Shown: piece by piece, positions 17,384 to 25,645 of the stretch
Numbering within the stretch: the first letter of the stretch is position 1
Layout of the letters: each line of letters starts with the position of its first letter
From: an uncultured Sulfitobacter sp.
GTDB taxonomy: Bacteria; Pseudomonadota; Alphaproteobacteria; Rhodobacterales; Rhodobacteraceae
DNA: 64,000 nucleotides
Direction of reading: 5' to 3'
Assembly (NCBI RefSeq): GCF_947497275.1
Contig: NZ_CANMFS010000002.1
Span: forward strand, 434,001-498,000
The notes under the pieces: generated by a model
What the model saw: the letters and a program-made list of their open reading frames with translations, nothing else
Told to the model about the DNA's origin: nothing
The model's database searches: none
Position numbers and translations under genes: made by a program

Positions 17384-19875
17384 GGGGTGGTCTCCTTTTC
17401 GGATTCAGGGGCTTGGGGGATCGGGGCATCGGCTAGCTCGGGCTCCGGCGCGAGATTCGTGAGTTCCGGGATCAGCTCGGCAGCCCAGCCGACCCCGCGG
17501 GCCTCGAGCCAGGCGGCCAGAAACCCGTCGCGCCCATGCTCTGCGAGGATGTCCGAAATCAGGGTCTGGTCGGATTTGGACGAGGCCGCACAGAGCGCGA
17601 GGCCCACCTCGGACAGGCCCAGCTCGAAAAGCCGGTTGCCGCGGCGTGACTGGCAATAGTAGTCGCGCTTTGGGGTGGAGCGGGCGAGGATCTCGATCTG
17701 CCGGTCGTTCAGACCGAAGCGGCGATAGATCGCGGTGATCTGGGGCTCGATGGCCCGTTCGTTGGGCAGCAGCAGCCTTGTCGGACAGCTTTCGATGATC
17801 GCGGGCGCGATGGCCGAGCCGTCGATGTCCGAGAGCGACTGGGTCGCGAAGATCACCGAGGCGTTCTTCTTGCGCAGGGTCTTCAGCCATTCGCGGAGTT
17901 GGCCCGCGAAGCCCTCATCATCGAGCGCCAGCCACCCCTCGTCGATGATCAGAAGCGTCGGCCGGCCATCGAGCCGGTCGCCGATGCGGTGGAAGAGATA
18001 GGACAGGACCGCAGGCGCCGCGGTGGTGCCGACCAGCCCCTCGATCTCGAAGGCCTGGACGGAGGCCGCGCCCAGCTCTTCAGTCTCGGCATCGAGCAGT
18101 CGGCCAAGGGCGCCGCCGAGGCAATAGGGCCGCAGGGCCTGTTTCAGATCGGAGGATTGCAGCAGGACCGCAAGACCGGTGATCGTGCGTTCGCCGACCG
18201 GGGCTGAGGCCAGCGAGGTCAGGGCGGACCAGAGATGCTCCTTCATCTCGGGCGTGATGGCGATGCCTTCGCGGGCGAGGATCGCACCGATCCAGCCCGC
18301 GGCCCAGCTCCGCTCGACGGGATCGACGATACGCGCGAGCGGCTGGAGGAAGACCGTCGCCTCCGCACCTTCGGTCAATTCACCGCCCAGATCATGCCAG
18401 TCGCCGCCCATGGCGAGGGTGGCGGCCCGGATCGAGCCCCCGAAATCGAAGGCGAAGAGTTGGGCACCCGGATAGCGGCGGAACTGCAGCGCCATGAGCG
18501 CGAGCAGCACGGACTTGCCCGCCCCGGTGGGACCCACGACCAGCGTATGGCCGACATCGCCCACATGGAGAGACAGCCGGAACGGCGTCGCGCCCTCGGT
18601 CTTGCCGTAGAGCAGCGGCGGGCCGTCGAAATGCGTGTCCCGCTCTTCCCCGGCCCAGACGGCGGAGAGCGGGATCATATGGGCGAGGTTCAGGGTGGAG
18701 ATCGGCGGCTGGCGGACATTGGCGTAAGCCTGCCCCGGCAGCGACCCGAGCCAGGCATCGACGGCATTGACCGTCTCGACCATGGCGGTGAAGTCCCGGC
18801 CCTGTACCACCTTCTCGACCAGGCGGAGTTTCTCGTCGGCGCGGCGCGGGTCCTCGTCCCAGACGATGAGCGTCGCCGTGACATAGGCCTCGCCCGCGAT
18901 ATCGGCGCCGAGCTCCTGCAGGGCCATGTCCGCATCGGCGGCCTTGTTGGCGGCGTCCGTGTCGACCAGCGCCGATTGCTCGTTCGTCATTACCTCCTTC
19001 AGGATCGCGGCGATGGATTTGCGTTTGGCGAACCACTGGCGGCGGATGCGCGCAACCATCCGCGCGGCCTCCCCCTTGTCCATCAGGATCGCGCGGGTCG
19101 CCCAGCGATAGGGAAAGGCCAGCCGGTTGAGCTCGTCGAGGATCCCCGGCGTGGTGGCAGTCGGGAACCCCGAGAGGGTCAGGACGCGCAGATGGGCGTC
19201 CCCCAACCGGGGTTCGAGCCCGCCGGTCAGCGGCTGATCGGCGAGGAGCGCATCGAGATAGGCCGGGGTTTCCGGCACACGGACGCGGTGGGCCTGCGTC
19301 GAGATGGTGGAGTGCAGATAGGTCAGCGTTTCGCTGTCACCCATCCAGCGGCATTCGGGCATGATGCCGTCGAAAAGCGCCAGCACACGGTCGGTGCGGT
19401 CGATGAAGCCGCGCAGAACCTCGCCCGCATCGACCCCTGCCGTCTCCCGCCCTTCGTAGAGCCAGGTCTCGGCCCGGGCGGCCTCTTCGGCGGGCGGCAG
19501 GTAGAGGAAGGTCAGGAGATACTCCGACTGGAAATGCGCCCCCTGCTCGGCGAACCCCGCGCGGCGTTCGGCATCGAGCAGCGCCGAGGCCGGATCGGGG
19601 AAGTGGCTGTCGGGATAGTCCGCTGCTGCCACGCGCTGCGCCTCGACGAAGATCGCCCAGCCGGACCCGAGGCGGCGAAAGGCGTTGTTGGTGCGCCCCG
19701 CCACGGCCACGAGCTCCGCCGCGACGGCACTGTCGAGATCAGGGCCCCGGAACCGGGCCGAGCGCTGCAGGCTGCCATCCTTGTTCAGCACCACGCCGGA
19801 GGCCACCAGCGCCGCCCAGGGCAGGTAATCCGCCAGCCGCGTTCCTTTCCGGCGATATTCCGCGAGGTTCATCAT
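17380..19875 (-). CDS. trbE: TrbE/VirB4-like conjugation ATPase
   Basis: This 831-aa ATPase powers pilus biogenesis and substrate transfer. An N-terminal domain (residues 1-200, starting with an AEYRRKGTRLADYLPWAALV segment) is followed by the CagE/TrbE_VirB4 region. The RecA-like domain has Walker A VVGPTGAGKSVLLALM (about 443-458), Walker B LLIIDEGWLALDD (about 638-650) and the sensor ASVIFATQSLSDIDGS. The length is typical. Start alternatives are the two adjacent ATGs at 19875 and 19872. It is the largest gene in the trb run and lies 9 bp after trbD. Confidence 0.95.
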   Translation of the reverse strand: MMNLAEYRRKGTRLADYLPWAALVASGVVLNKDGSLQRSARFRGPDLDSAVAAELVAVAGRTNNAFRRLGSGWAIFVEAQRVAAADYPDSHFPDPASALLDAERRAGFAEQGAHFQSEYLLTFLYLPPAEEAARAETWLYEGRETAGVDAGEVLRGFIDRTDRVLALFDGIMPECRWMGDSETLTYLHSTISTQAHRVRVPETPAYLDALLADQPLTGGLEPRLGDAHLRVLTLSGFPTATTPGILDELNRLAFPYRWATRAILMDKGEAARMVARIRRQWFAKRKSIAAILKEVMTNEQSALVDTDAANKAADADMALQELGADIAGEAYVTATLIVWDEDPRRADEKLRLVEKVVQGRDFTAMVETVNAVDAWLGSLPGQAYANVRQPPISTLNLAHMIPLSAVWAGEERDTHFDGPPLLYGKTEGATPFRLSLHVGDVGHTLVVGPTGAGKSVLLALMALQFRRYPGAQLFAFDFGGSIRAATLAMGGDWHDLGGELTEGAEATVFLQPLARIVDPVERSWAAGWIGAILAREGIAITPEMKEHLWSALTSLASAPVGERTITGLAVLLQSSDLKQALRPYCLGGALGRLLDAETEELGAASVQAFEIEGLVGTTAAPAVLSYLFHRIGDRLDGRPTLLIIDEGWLALDDEGFAGQLREWLKTLRKKNASVIFATQSLSDIDGSAIAPAIIESCPTRLLLPNERAIEPQITAIYRRFGLNDRQIEILARSTPKRDYYCQSRRGNRLFELGLSEVGLALCAASSKSDQTLISDILAEHGRDGFLAAWLEARGVGWAAELIPELTNLAPEPELADAPIPQAPESEKETTP

Positions 19876-19884
19876 GGCGCTGAC

Positions 19885-20166
19885 TCAGACCTCGAGATGT
19901 CCGGGCAGACGCAGATGTCGGCGCCCGACCTCGACGAAGAGCGGATCGCGCCGCGCGGCCCAGACCGCCACCACATGGCCCAGAAGTCCGATGACAATGC
20001 CCGCGACCCAGAGCTGCAGCCCGAGCCCGATAGCCCCGGCCAGCGTGCCGTTCAGGATCGCGAAGGCCCGCGGCGCACCGGCCAGCAGGATCGGCTCGGT
20101 CAGCGCCCTGTGGACCGGGACGGTGAAGCCCGGCACATCCGCCAGCTGCTCGAACGTGGTGTCCAT
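19885..20166 (-). CDS. trbD: TrbD/VirB3-like T4SS protein
   Basis: This is a small 93-aa inner-membrane protein. Two adjacent hydrophobic helices (AFAILNGTLAGAIGLGLQLW and VAGIVIGLLGHVVAVWAA) lie between a polar N-terminus and a charged C-terminus with a DPLFVEVGRRHLR motif, as in VirB3/TrbD proteins that pair with VirB4. It overlaps the trbC stop by one base and is followed 9 bp later by trbE. Confidence 0.9.
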   Translation of the reverse strand: MDTTFEQLADVPGFTVPVHRALTEPILLAGAPRAFAILNGTLAGAIGLGLQLWVAGIVIGLLGHVVAVWAARRDPLFVEVGRRHLRLPGHLEV

Positions 20167-20498
20167 CAGATCAGCGCCCCGCCGCCGAAGCTGAAAAAGC
20201 TCAGGAAGAAGGAACTGGCCGCGAAGGCGATGGAGATGCCGAAGACGATCTGGATCAGGCGACGGAAGCCCCCGGAAGTGTCGCCGAAGGCCAGCGTCAG
20301 GCCGGTGACGATGATGATGATCACCGCGATGATCTTGGCGACCGGCCCCTCGATCGACTCGAGGATCGATTGCAGTGGTGCCTCCCAGGGCATGGAGGAG
20401 CCCGCCGCCCGGGCAGGTCCCGCCAGCATCAGGGTCACGGTGGCAAAAGTAACGGCATGTGCTGCCTGCGCGCGCAGCCGGTGAAGGGATCGGGTCAT
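20166..20498 (-). CDS. trbC: TrbC/VirB2-like pilin
   Basis: This 110-aa prepilin has a long signal peptide (about 1-32, LMLAGPARAAGSS near the cleavage site). Two transmembrane segments, roughly residues 50-70 (VAKIIAVIIIIVTGLTLAF) and 84-104 (IVFGISIAFAASSFFLSFFS), are separated by a short basic loop (GDTSGGFRR). This two-helix hairpin is the VirB2/TrbC pilin fold. The start overlaps the trbB stop by 4 bp. Confidence 0.92.
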   Translation of the reverse strand: MTRSLHRLRAQAAHAVTFATVTLMLAGPARAAGSSMPWEAPLQSILESIEGPVAKIIAVIIIIVTGLTLAFGDTSGGFRRLIQIVFGISIAFAASSFFLSFFSFGGGALI

Positions 20499-21493
20499 GA
20501 AGAGTCTCCTGTGTCAGTTTCCGTCCCGGTCGGCCGCGCCGCCGGGTTGATGCGGTAATCGCCGTCCGGTCCCAGCCCGTCGACGCGGGCGAGTTCGGCG
20601 AGGTGCCGGCTGGCCCCGCGCCCGGAGAGGACGGCGATGAGATCGATGGTCTCGGCGATGAGGGCGCGCGGCACGGTCACCACGGCCTCCTGGATGAGCT
20701 GTTCCATGCGGCGCAGGGCGCCGAGGGCCGAGCCGGCATGGATGGTGCCGATCCCGCCCGGATGGCCGGTGCCCCAGGCCTTCAACAGGTCCAGCGCCTC
20801 GGCCCCGCGTACCTCGCCGATCGGAATGCGGTCGGGGCGCAGGCGGAGCGAGGAGCGGACGAGATCGGAGAGCGAGGCGACGCCGTCCTTGGTGCGCAGG
20901 GCCACGAGGTTCGGGGCGGCGCATTGCAGCTCGCGCGTGTCCTCGATGATCACCACGCGGTCCGACGAGCCGGCCACTTCCGCCAGGAGCGCATTGGTCA
21001 GCGTCGTCTTGCCGGTCGAGGTGCCGCCCGCCACGAGGATATTGGCGCGCGCAGCAACGCCCTCGCGTAACAACTGCGCCTGGGTCTCGGTCATGATCCC
21101 GGCCGCGACGTAATCGGCCAGCGTGAAGACCGCGACGGCAGGTTTGCGGATCGCGAAACAGGGCGCGGTGACCACGGGCGGCAGGAGCCCCTCGAAACGT
21201 TCGCCAGTCTCGGGCAGTTCGGCCGAGATACGCGGGCGCGCGGCATGCACCTCGGCCCCGACATGATGGGCGACCAGCCGCACGATCCGCTCGCCATCGG
21301 CGGGAGACAGCATGGCGTCTGTATCAGAGAGCCCTTCCGAGAGCCGGTCAATCCAGAGCCGCCCGTCGGGATTGAGCATGACCTCGACAATCATCGGGTC
21401 TTCCAGAAACCCGGCGATGGCGGGCCCAAGCGCCGTGCGCAGCATCCGCGCGCCGCGCGCCATCGCTTCCGGTTTCCGAGCTGCCTCTGCCAT
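20495..21493 (-). CDS. trbB: TrbB/VirB11-like secretion ATPase
   Basis: This 332-aa hexameric traffic ATPase is the first gene of the trb operon. An N-terminal domain (residues 20-140) precedes Walker [18 protein letters not shown] (about 150-166), an Asp box ([12 protein letters not shown]), a His box ([20 protein letters not shown]) and the [15 protein letters not shown] segment. All catalytic elements are intact. Upstream, 21494-21666 should hold the trb promoter, divergent from the Xre-RES pair, but I could not pick a confident promoter box. Confidence 0.95.
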   Translation of the reverse strand: MAEAARKPEAMARGARMLRTALGPAIAGFLEDPMIVEVMLNPDGRLWIDRLSEGLSDTDAMLSPADGERIVRLVAHHVGAEVHAARPRISAELPETGERFEGLLPPVVTAPCFAIRKPAVAVFTLADYVAAGIMTETQAQLLREGVAARANILVAGGTSTGKTTLTNALLAEVAGSSDRVVIIEDTRELQCAAPNLVALRTKDGVASLSDLVRSSLRLRPDRIPIGEVRGAEALDLLKAWGTGHPGGIGTIHAGSALGALRRMEQLIQEAVVTVPRALIAETIDLIAVLSGRGASRHLAELARVDGLGPDGDYRINPAARPTGTETDTGDSS

Positions 21494-21660
21494 GCTGTCC
21501 CCGTGCTGTGAGTGGTCGCCGACGGGCGGCCCTGGATCGGGTCCATCAAGAAAACCGGAAACCGGCTTGGCTCAACAGGTGTTCAAGGGGCGTAGGGCTC
21601 TGGCGTGCAAAGACAGGAGAAAAGGCTGGAGGTGGTCAAACTGGCACCGCACGTCCCATC

Positions 21661-21700
21661 TTGCCTTTTGGCACATAATGCTTATATTGGTGCCAAAGGA
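21661..21700 (+). promoter_or_regulatory. Xre-RES promoter with overlapping palindromic operator
   Basis: TTTGGCAC (21667-21674) and its exact complement GTGCCAAA (21690-21697) flank the likely -10 TATATT (21683-21688). A -35-like TTGCCT lies at 21661-21666 with a 16-bp spacer. The right arm runs into the ribosome-binding site AAAGGAG, eight bases before the antitoxin ATG. The leader is therefore very short, and repressor bound here would block both polymerase and ribosome access. Autorepression by the antitoxin is inferred. Confidence 0.6.
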
Positions 21701-21707
21701 GACAGCA

Positions 21708-22121
21708 ATGCAGTTCGCCACGGTCCAGCCAATCATCGCCCGCACCGACCTTCCCGTGATCACCGACGAGGAGGCCGCGGCGCTGGCGCGCACAACGGTC
21801 AACCTGTTCCGGGCCTGGGAGCTGACGGATGCGGAAGCCCGCACGTTGCTGGGCGACATGGCGCAGCGCACTTGGGCGCGGTGGAAGACCGGTGACATCG
21901 GCCGGATCGACCGCGACCTGCGCGCGCGCATGGCGATCTTGATGGGGATCCACAAGGCGCTGCGCTATCTCTTTACCGACCCTGCCCGGGGCTATGCCTG
22001 GATCCGCAAGCCGAATGCCGCCTTCGCGGGCCGAAGCGCGCTGGATATCATGCTGCGGGGTGAGATCACCGACCTGATCGATCTGCGCGCCTATCTCGAT
22101 GCCGAACGGGGCGCCTGGTGA
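21708..22121 (+). CDS. Xre/MbcA/ParS-type antitoxin of a RES toxin
   Basis: This 137-aa protein of the Xre-like/MbcA/ParS family is the cognate antitoxin of RES-domain toxins. An N-terminal helix-turn-helix region (AALARTTVNLFRAWELTDAE to RTWARWKTGD) is followed by the C-terminal toxin-binding segment (GIHKALRYLFTDPARGYAWI, then SALDIMLRGE), which is the conserved DUF2384 motif. The stop overlaps the RES gene start by 4 bp (GTGA). The ribosome-binding site AAAGGAG is strong. Confidence 0.9.
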   Translation: MQFATVQPIIARTDLPVITDEEAAALARTTVNLFRAWELTDAEARTLLGDMAQRTWARWKTGDIGRIDRDLRARMAILMGIHKALRYLFTDPARGYAWIRKPNAAFAGRSALDIMLRGEITDLIDLRAYLDAERGAW

Positions 22122-22807
22122 ATGTGCCTGTCCGCCGCGTGACCTGGCCGCGCACGGTCCGCATCATCCGCACGATCCACCCGCCGATCGACCTCTTCGA
22201 GGACATCGCCGATCCGGCCGACTGGGAGGCGCTGGCCTCGGCGGAGGCCAAGTTCAACCCGCGCATCCGCGAGAGCATCGGCGATCTGTACAAGGTGCCC
22301 GTCGCCCGGCGCGTGACCGGCCCCGGCGCCAGCTGGTTGATGGCGCCCTTCGTGCATTGCTCGCCGCTCCGTCCGGGGCGGTTCTCGGATGGCAGCTTCG
22401 GCCTCTACTACGCGGGCGACCGCACCGAGGTGGCGATCGCCGAGACCATCCACCACCACGCCCGCTTCATGCGCGCCACGGAGGAGGCGCCGGGCTGGAC
22501 CTCGCAGTTCCGCGAGCTGATCGGTTCGGTCGACACCGATCTCGACGACGTCACGGGCCACGCCGATTTGCTGGACCCCGACGACTACCGCCCCTCGCAA
22601 CTCTTCGGGGCCGAGCGCCGTGCGGCTGGCTCGAACGGCATTACCTGGCCCAGCGTGCGCTTTCCCGAGGGCCAGTGCATCGCCATCTTCTGGCCCGACG
22701 TTGTCCCGATCCCGATCCAAGGGGCCCATTTTGCGTATCACTGGAACGGCACGGCAGTCGATTACGTGAAGCGGCTGGATAATGGGGAGGTGTTGCGAGT
22801 CTTGTGA
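22118..22807 (+). CDS. RES-domain toxin (NAD+ depleting)
   Basis: This 229-aa RES-family toxin is related to proteins that degrade NAD+ by phosphorolysis or hydrolysis and share the ADP-ribosyltransferase fold. Family elements are the Arg near RRVTGPGASWLMAPF, the Tyr in FGLYYAGDRTEVAIAETIHH with the Glu downstream (about residues 88-107), and Ser in the YRPSQLFGAERR region. The start is a GTG inside the antitoxin stop (GTGA); the GTG two codons later is an alternative. It forms a two-gene operon with the preceding antitoxin and is divergent from trbB. It may stabilise the ICE or act in phage defence. Confidence 0.88.
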   Translation: MNVPVRRVTWPRTVRIIRTIHPPIDLFEDIADPADWEALASAEAKFNPRIRESIGDLYKVPVARRVTGPGASWLMAPFVHCSPLRPGRFSDGSFGLYYAGDRTEVAIAETIHHHARFMRATEEAPGWTSQFRELIGSVDTDLDDVTGHADLLDPDDYRPSQLFGAERRAAGSNGITWPSVRFPEGQCIAIFWPDVVPIPIQGAHFAYHWNGTAVDYVKRLDNGEVLRVL

Positions 22808-22959
22808 CGTTGGAAACCGAAGTCCGATGGGATGACCGTTCGACGCATACCGGACCTTCCAGAAATCCGGCGAAGGCCAAGACCTTGCGCAGAATTGGGT
22901 GCCCCCGCGCAAGCCCCTATGTTTTCTGAGTTCAGCAGAAATCTTTGTTGGCCTATTAC

Positions 22960-23721
22960 TTAGCCGCCGCATCCTTTTTCGAACACTTCGCTGCGGTGCC
23001 ATTCCAAGTGGGCACGGTGCTTGTCTGTCAGGCGAATTGGCGCCTGCCATCTCAATTCGGTAGCAGCCGTTTCACTCAGCTGAGTTGAAAACTGCGGGTG
23101 GCCGCCTTCATCGAACGTAACGAGGCCGCGGTCGAACGCGGCATCCCAGAGCGCCGACAGAAGCAAGCCGTTGTGCACGTCCAGTCGATCCTCGTCGCTT
23201 TCGCAATCCTTCCAAGGCTTGATGTGGGAGGCCCGCAGCAAGGCGTGGTCGGAAATGCCCGTCAGCGGGCAACTGCCCTGCCAGTAGGTGATCAGACGGT
23301 CGCGGAATATGCCCTGTCCAACGCGCTGAACCACCAGACGCTCCGCTTCGGTCGCCTTTGGCATCCCCTTCGTTCGGTGCAGGAACTCTTGCAGGGGGGC
23401 GTCGGGGAGACTGACCGCGAGTTCGTACAGGCGTGGCATGACGGCATAGAGCGAGGTCAGGGATGTGAAGCGAAACCGCGCGAGGCCCGGGCCGTCGACA
23501 TCAGAAACCTCAAGCCCGATTTCTGCCAACACGCCAGCATGATCGATTGAAAGAAGCCATGTGCCGGTGTGCTCGGCAGCCAACCAGATCGAGCCTTGCG
23601 CTGTGGTCGAGCTGTATCGCCGCCAGCCGTCTGTTTCGCCATGAGTCCGGCGAAATCCGTTCTGGAACGCGATCTTGTCGCATTCCTGCCGAATGACGAA
23701 GGGCTGGGGCGCTTCGATCAT
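22960..23721 (-). CDS. HNH endonuclease, last gene of the defence run
   Basis: This 253-aa protein has an HNH nuclease core at about 150-205: CPLTGISDHALLRASHIKPW with the first His, then DRLDVHNGLLLSALWDAAFD with the Asn-Gly-Leu-Leu segment, and RGLVTFDEGG after it. This is the HNH_2-type pattern seen in restriction-type endonucleases. The N-terminal 140 residues (WLLSIDHAGVLAEIGLEVSD, then LYAVMPRLYELAVSLPDAP) may be a recognition domain and are not assigned. The ATG at 23721 overlaps the stop of the ArdC-like gene as ATGA. A longer frame from 23736 exists but lacks a better ribosome-binding site. It is probably transcribed with the six genes upstream. Confidence 0.82.
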   Translation of the reverse strand: MIEAPQPFVIRQECDKIAFQNGFRRTHGETDGWRRYSSTTAQGSIWLAAEHTGTWLLSIDHAGVLAEIGLEVSDVDGPGLARFRFTSLTSLYAVMPRLYELAVSLPDAPLQEFLHRTKGMPKATEAERLVVQRVGQGIFRDRLITYWQGSCPLTGISDHALLRASHIKPWKDCESDEDRLDVHNGLLLSALWDAAFDRGLVTFDEGGHPQFSTQLSETAATELRWQAPIRLTDKHRAHLEWHRSEVFEKGCGG

Positions 23722-24845
23722 GACTTCTCGTTCCACAGCTTGTGCGAGGCAATTCCCATGGCAGTTTCAACAGCATTGGCGGCCCGCGTCACAGCATACA
23801 GATTCAGGTCCTCAAACGCGCCTTTGTAATTCGCGAGGTAGCTCTCGCTCCTTGGCTTTAACCCATTTCGCATGGCAACAAGATAGGCAACCATCTCGGC
23901 CTCCACTTCCATCAACGCATGCGGTGTATCCCGCCGATCAGGAACCCGTCGTCCAGCATCAGACCCGAGGTGTCCGAGATAGAGGTGTGCCAGCTCGTGT
24001 GCCACGGTTACAAAGCGCGTCGGTGCGGCGTGGTTTCGATTGTAGGCGAGTTGATAAACGTTCTTGCCGGTCTTGGCCTTGGATTCAGCCAGAAGACGTA
24101 TCCAACCTGCTTGTCCATCGCCGGAATCCAAGACGACGAGATCGATCCGCTCCTTGGCGACTGCGCGCATGAACTCGGAAAACCGGTTGTCACTCAGGTC
24201 TCCAAAAGTCGGGAACGCGAACGCATCAACTGGCACATCGCGGCCTTCCGTATCGAGAATATCAAAGACGAAATCGACTGGACCTTTGGTGCGCAAGACC
24301 AGCAAGGGACGCGTGCCCTTCTTCGGGACACGTCCAAAGCGGTGCCACCAGTCATGCGCAGTCGCGGCATGGGTTAGGCCCGGCTTCTGGATGTGAAGTA
24401 GCATCGCATTGAACGGGGCGAACTCTCGCAAGTTGATCGTGAAGGAGAACAGCGCCTCGATTGCCTCGCTCGAGTCATAGAGCTTTGTTGCGGCGATCAG
24501 CTGGTCGATGAGTGCTTGTTCCGCCGGGGCTTTTTCCTGAAGCTTGGGTGTGAACAGGTCTTTCTGAAAAGGTGCAAAAACCGGGTTCGGCGTTGGTTCC
24601 AAACCAGCCAGATAGGGCCCCTTGGGAAAGGGCTCGATCGTCCCGTTCTGGACCTCTTCCAGAAAAAGCTCTATGTATGGCCTGATATCCTCGGCATCAT
24701 CCCGCGTGTAGGATGCGTCCTTCAGCTGATGGATGATCGCATGCATCATGGCGGTGCGATCTGCGCCGGGCTCTGTGCGGGTCTTCAGAGCATCAAGGAA
24801 GATCGGCTTGAACTTGGCGTAGGTTTGCGGATGGATCACTGGCAT
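23718..24845 (-). CDS. ArdC-like / ImmA-IrrE-type zinc metallopeptidase
   Basis: This 375-aa protein has a gluzincin motif HELAHLYLGH (about 279-288) and a downstream Glu in ALMEVEAEMVAYLV, as in DUF955/ImmA-IrrE peptidases. The region before it (about 140-215: FTINLREFAPFNAMLLHIQK, ATAHDWWHRFGRVPKKGTRP, FDILDTEG) resembles the N-terminal ssDNA-binding domain of ArdC antirestriction proteins, and the whole arrangement matches ArdC. Known ArdC protects incoming DNA from restriction and may cleave regulators. The C-terminus overlaps the HNH gene by 4 bp; a membrane protein gene lies 9 bp upstream. In this operon it could be a self-protection factor or a protease switch for the adjacent nuclease. 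Confidence 0.78.
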   Translation of the reverse strand: MPVIHPQTYAKFKPIFLDALKTRTEPGADRTAMMHAIIHQLKDASYTRDDAEDIRPYIELFLEEVQNGTIEPFPKGPYLAGLEPTPNPVFAPFQKDLFTPKLQEKAPAEQALIDQLIAATKLYDSSEAIEALFSFTINLREFAPFNAMLLHIQKPGLTHAATAHDWWHRFGRVPKKGTRPLLVLRTKGPVDFVFDILDTEGRDVPVDAFAFPTFGDLSDNRFSEFMRAVAKERIDLVVLDSGDGQAGWIRLLAESKAKTGKNVYQLAYNRNHAAPTRFVTVAHELAHLYLGHLGSDAGRRVPDRRDTPHALMEVEAEMVAYLVAMRNGLKPRSESYLANYKGAFEDLNLYAVTRAANAVETAMGIASHKLWNEKS

Positions 24846-24854
24846 CGGTACATC

Positions 24855-25598
24855 TCACCAATAGCGCCGTGGGGGGTGGCGCTGAAGCAACCCGGCCAGT
24901 TCTCGGTACTCGCCCTGGAACCACGCCCGGTCCGCTTCCCAATCCGCGACGGCAAATCTCTGGTTGCTGCGACCGCCGCGCATATCGGCAAGCATCTTCA
25001 GGTGCTTCTCGATTGAATGGAACCTCTGGAATGTCGCGGGCGCGCCCCATCCCCGGTACTTCGGGTCGAGGTCTGACGGAATCTCGATGCGGAAACAGGC
25101 ATCCAGCCGTCGCTGTCTTTCGCGGCTGACTAGCCCTCGGGTTTTGCCGACGCGGTATCCGACATAAGCGAGGGGGGACTGGTCCTCTCCCACGAAACTG
25201 CCATCAAGAAACGCCTGCATATCCCGTTTGATGTCCGGGGGGATCGGACGCTCCACCAGCGCATCATGTTCCTTCTGGGCCCGGTCGCGTTCGGCCTGTT
25301 CTCGGGCGTCGGCCTCAGCCTTCTTGCGACGTGCGTCTTCCTTGCGGCGCTCGTCTTCCGCTTGGACGCGGCGCAGGACTCCCGACACCCAAGGCAATTT
25401 GCCGAACCACCAGAACCTGCCCATCCACAGCAACAGAGCATCCCGTTGCCACAAGATCCACTTCGGGCCATGCTCGGTCAGGTTTGAAATCAACCACCAC
25501 AACAGGATCAGCACTGCGATGACAAGCAAGGCCGGGAAGATCATGAACATCGTCACGACAATCCCGATCCACAGCGCGATCTTGAGGTACGGGTGCAT
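24855..25598 (-). CDS. Membrane-anchored coiled-coil protein of unknown function
   Basis: This 247-aa protein has two adjacent N-terminal transmembrane helices at about 5-38 (LKIALWIGIVVTMFMIFPAL, then LVIAVLILLWWLI). A charged helix at about 80-118 (VQAEDERRKEDARRKKAEAD...) is probably coiled coil. The C-terminal domain (about 125-245) has the segments SPLAYVGYRVGKTRGL, GWGAPATFQRFHSIEKHLKM and WEADRAWFQGEYRELAGLL. I do not recognise this domain. It lies 47 bp after the methylase gene and 9 bp before the ArdC-like gene on the same strand. A membrane component could tether or sense in the defence run, but this is speculation. Confidence 0.72.
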   Translation of the reverse strand: MHPYLKIALWIGIVVTMFMIFPALLVIAVLILLWWLISNLTEHGPKWILWQRDALLLWMGRFWWFGKLPWVSGVLRRVQAEDERRKEDARRKKAEADAREQAERDRAQKEHDALVERPIPPDIKRDMQAFLDGSFVGEDQSPLAYVGYRVGKTRGLVSRERQRRLDACFRIEIPSDLDPKYRGWGAPATFQRFHSIEKHLKMLADMRGGRSNQRFAVADWEADRAWFQGEYRELAGLLQRHPPRRYW

Positions 25599-25645
25599 CC
25601 CCTACATCCCCATCGCCGTGAAGTGGCCGTTTGAGTGGCCGATCA

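Noticed and set aside
18235..20484. Long plus-strand open frame of 749 codons opposite trbE
   Set aside because: It lies entirely antisense to trbE, trbD and trbC, which have full family motifs. The translation is Arg/Gly/Asp-rich with no domain, as expected from GC-rich complement frames.
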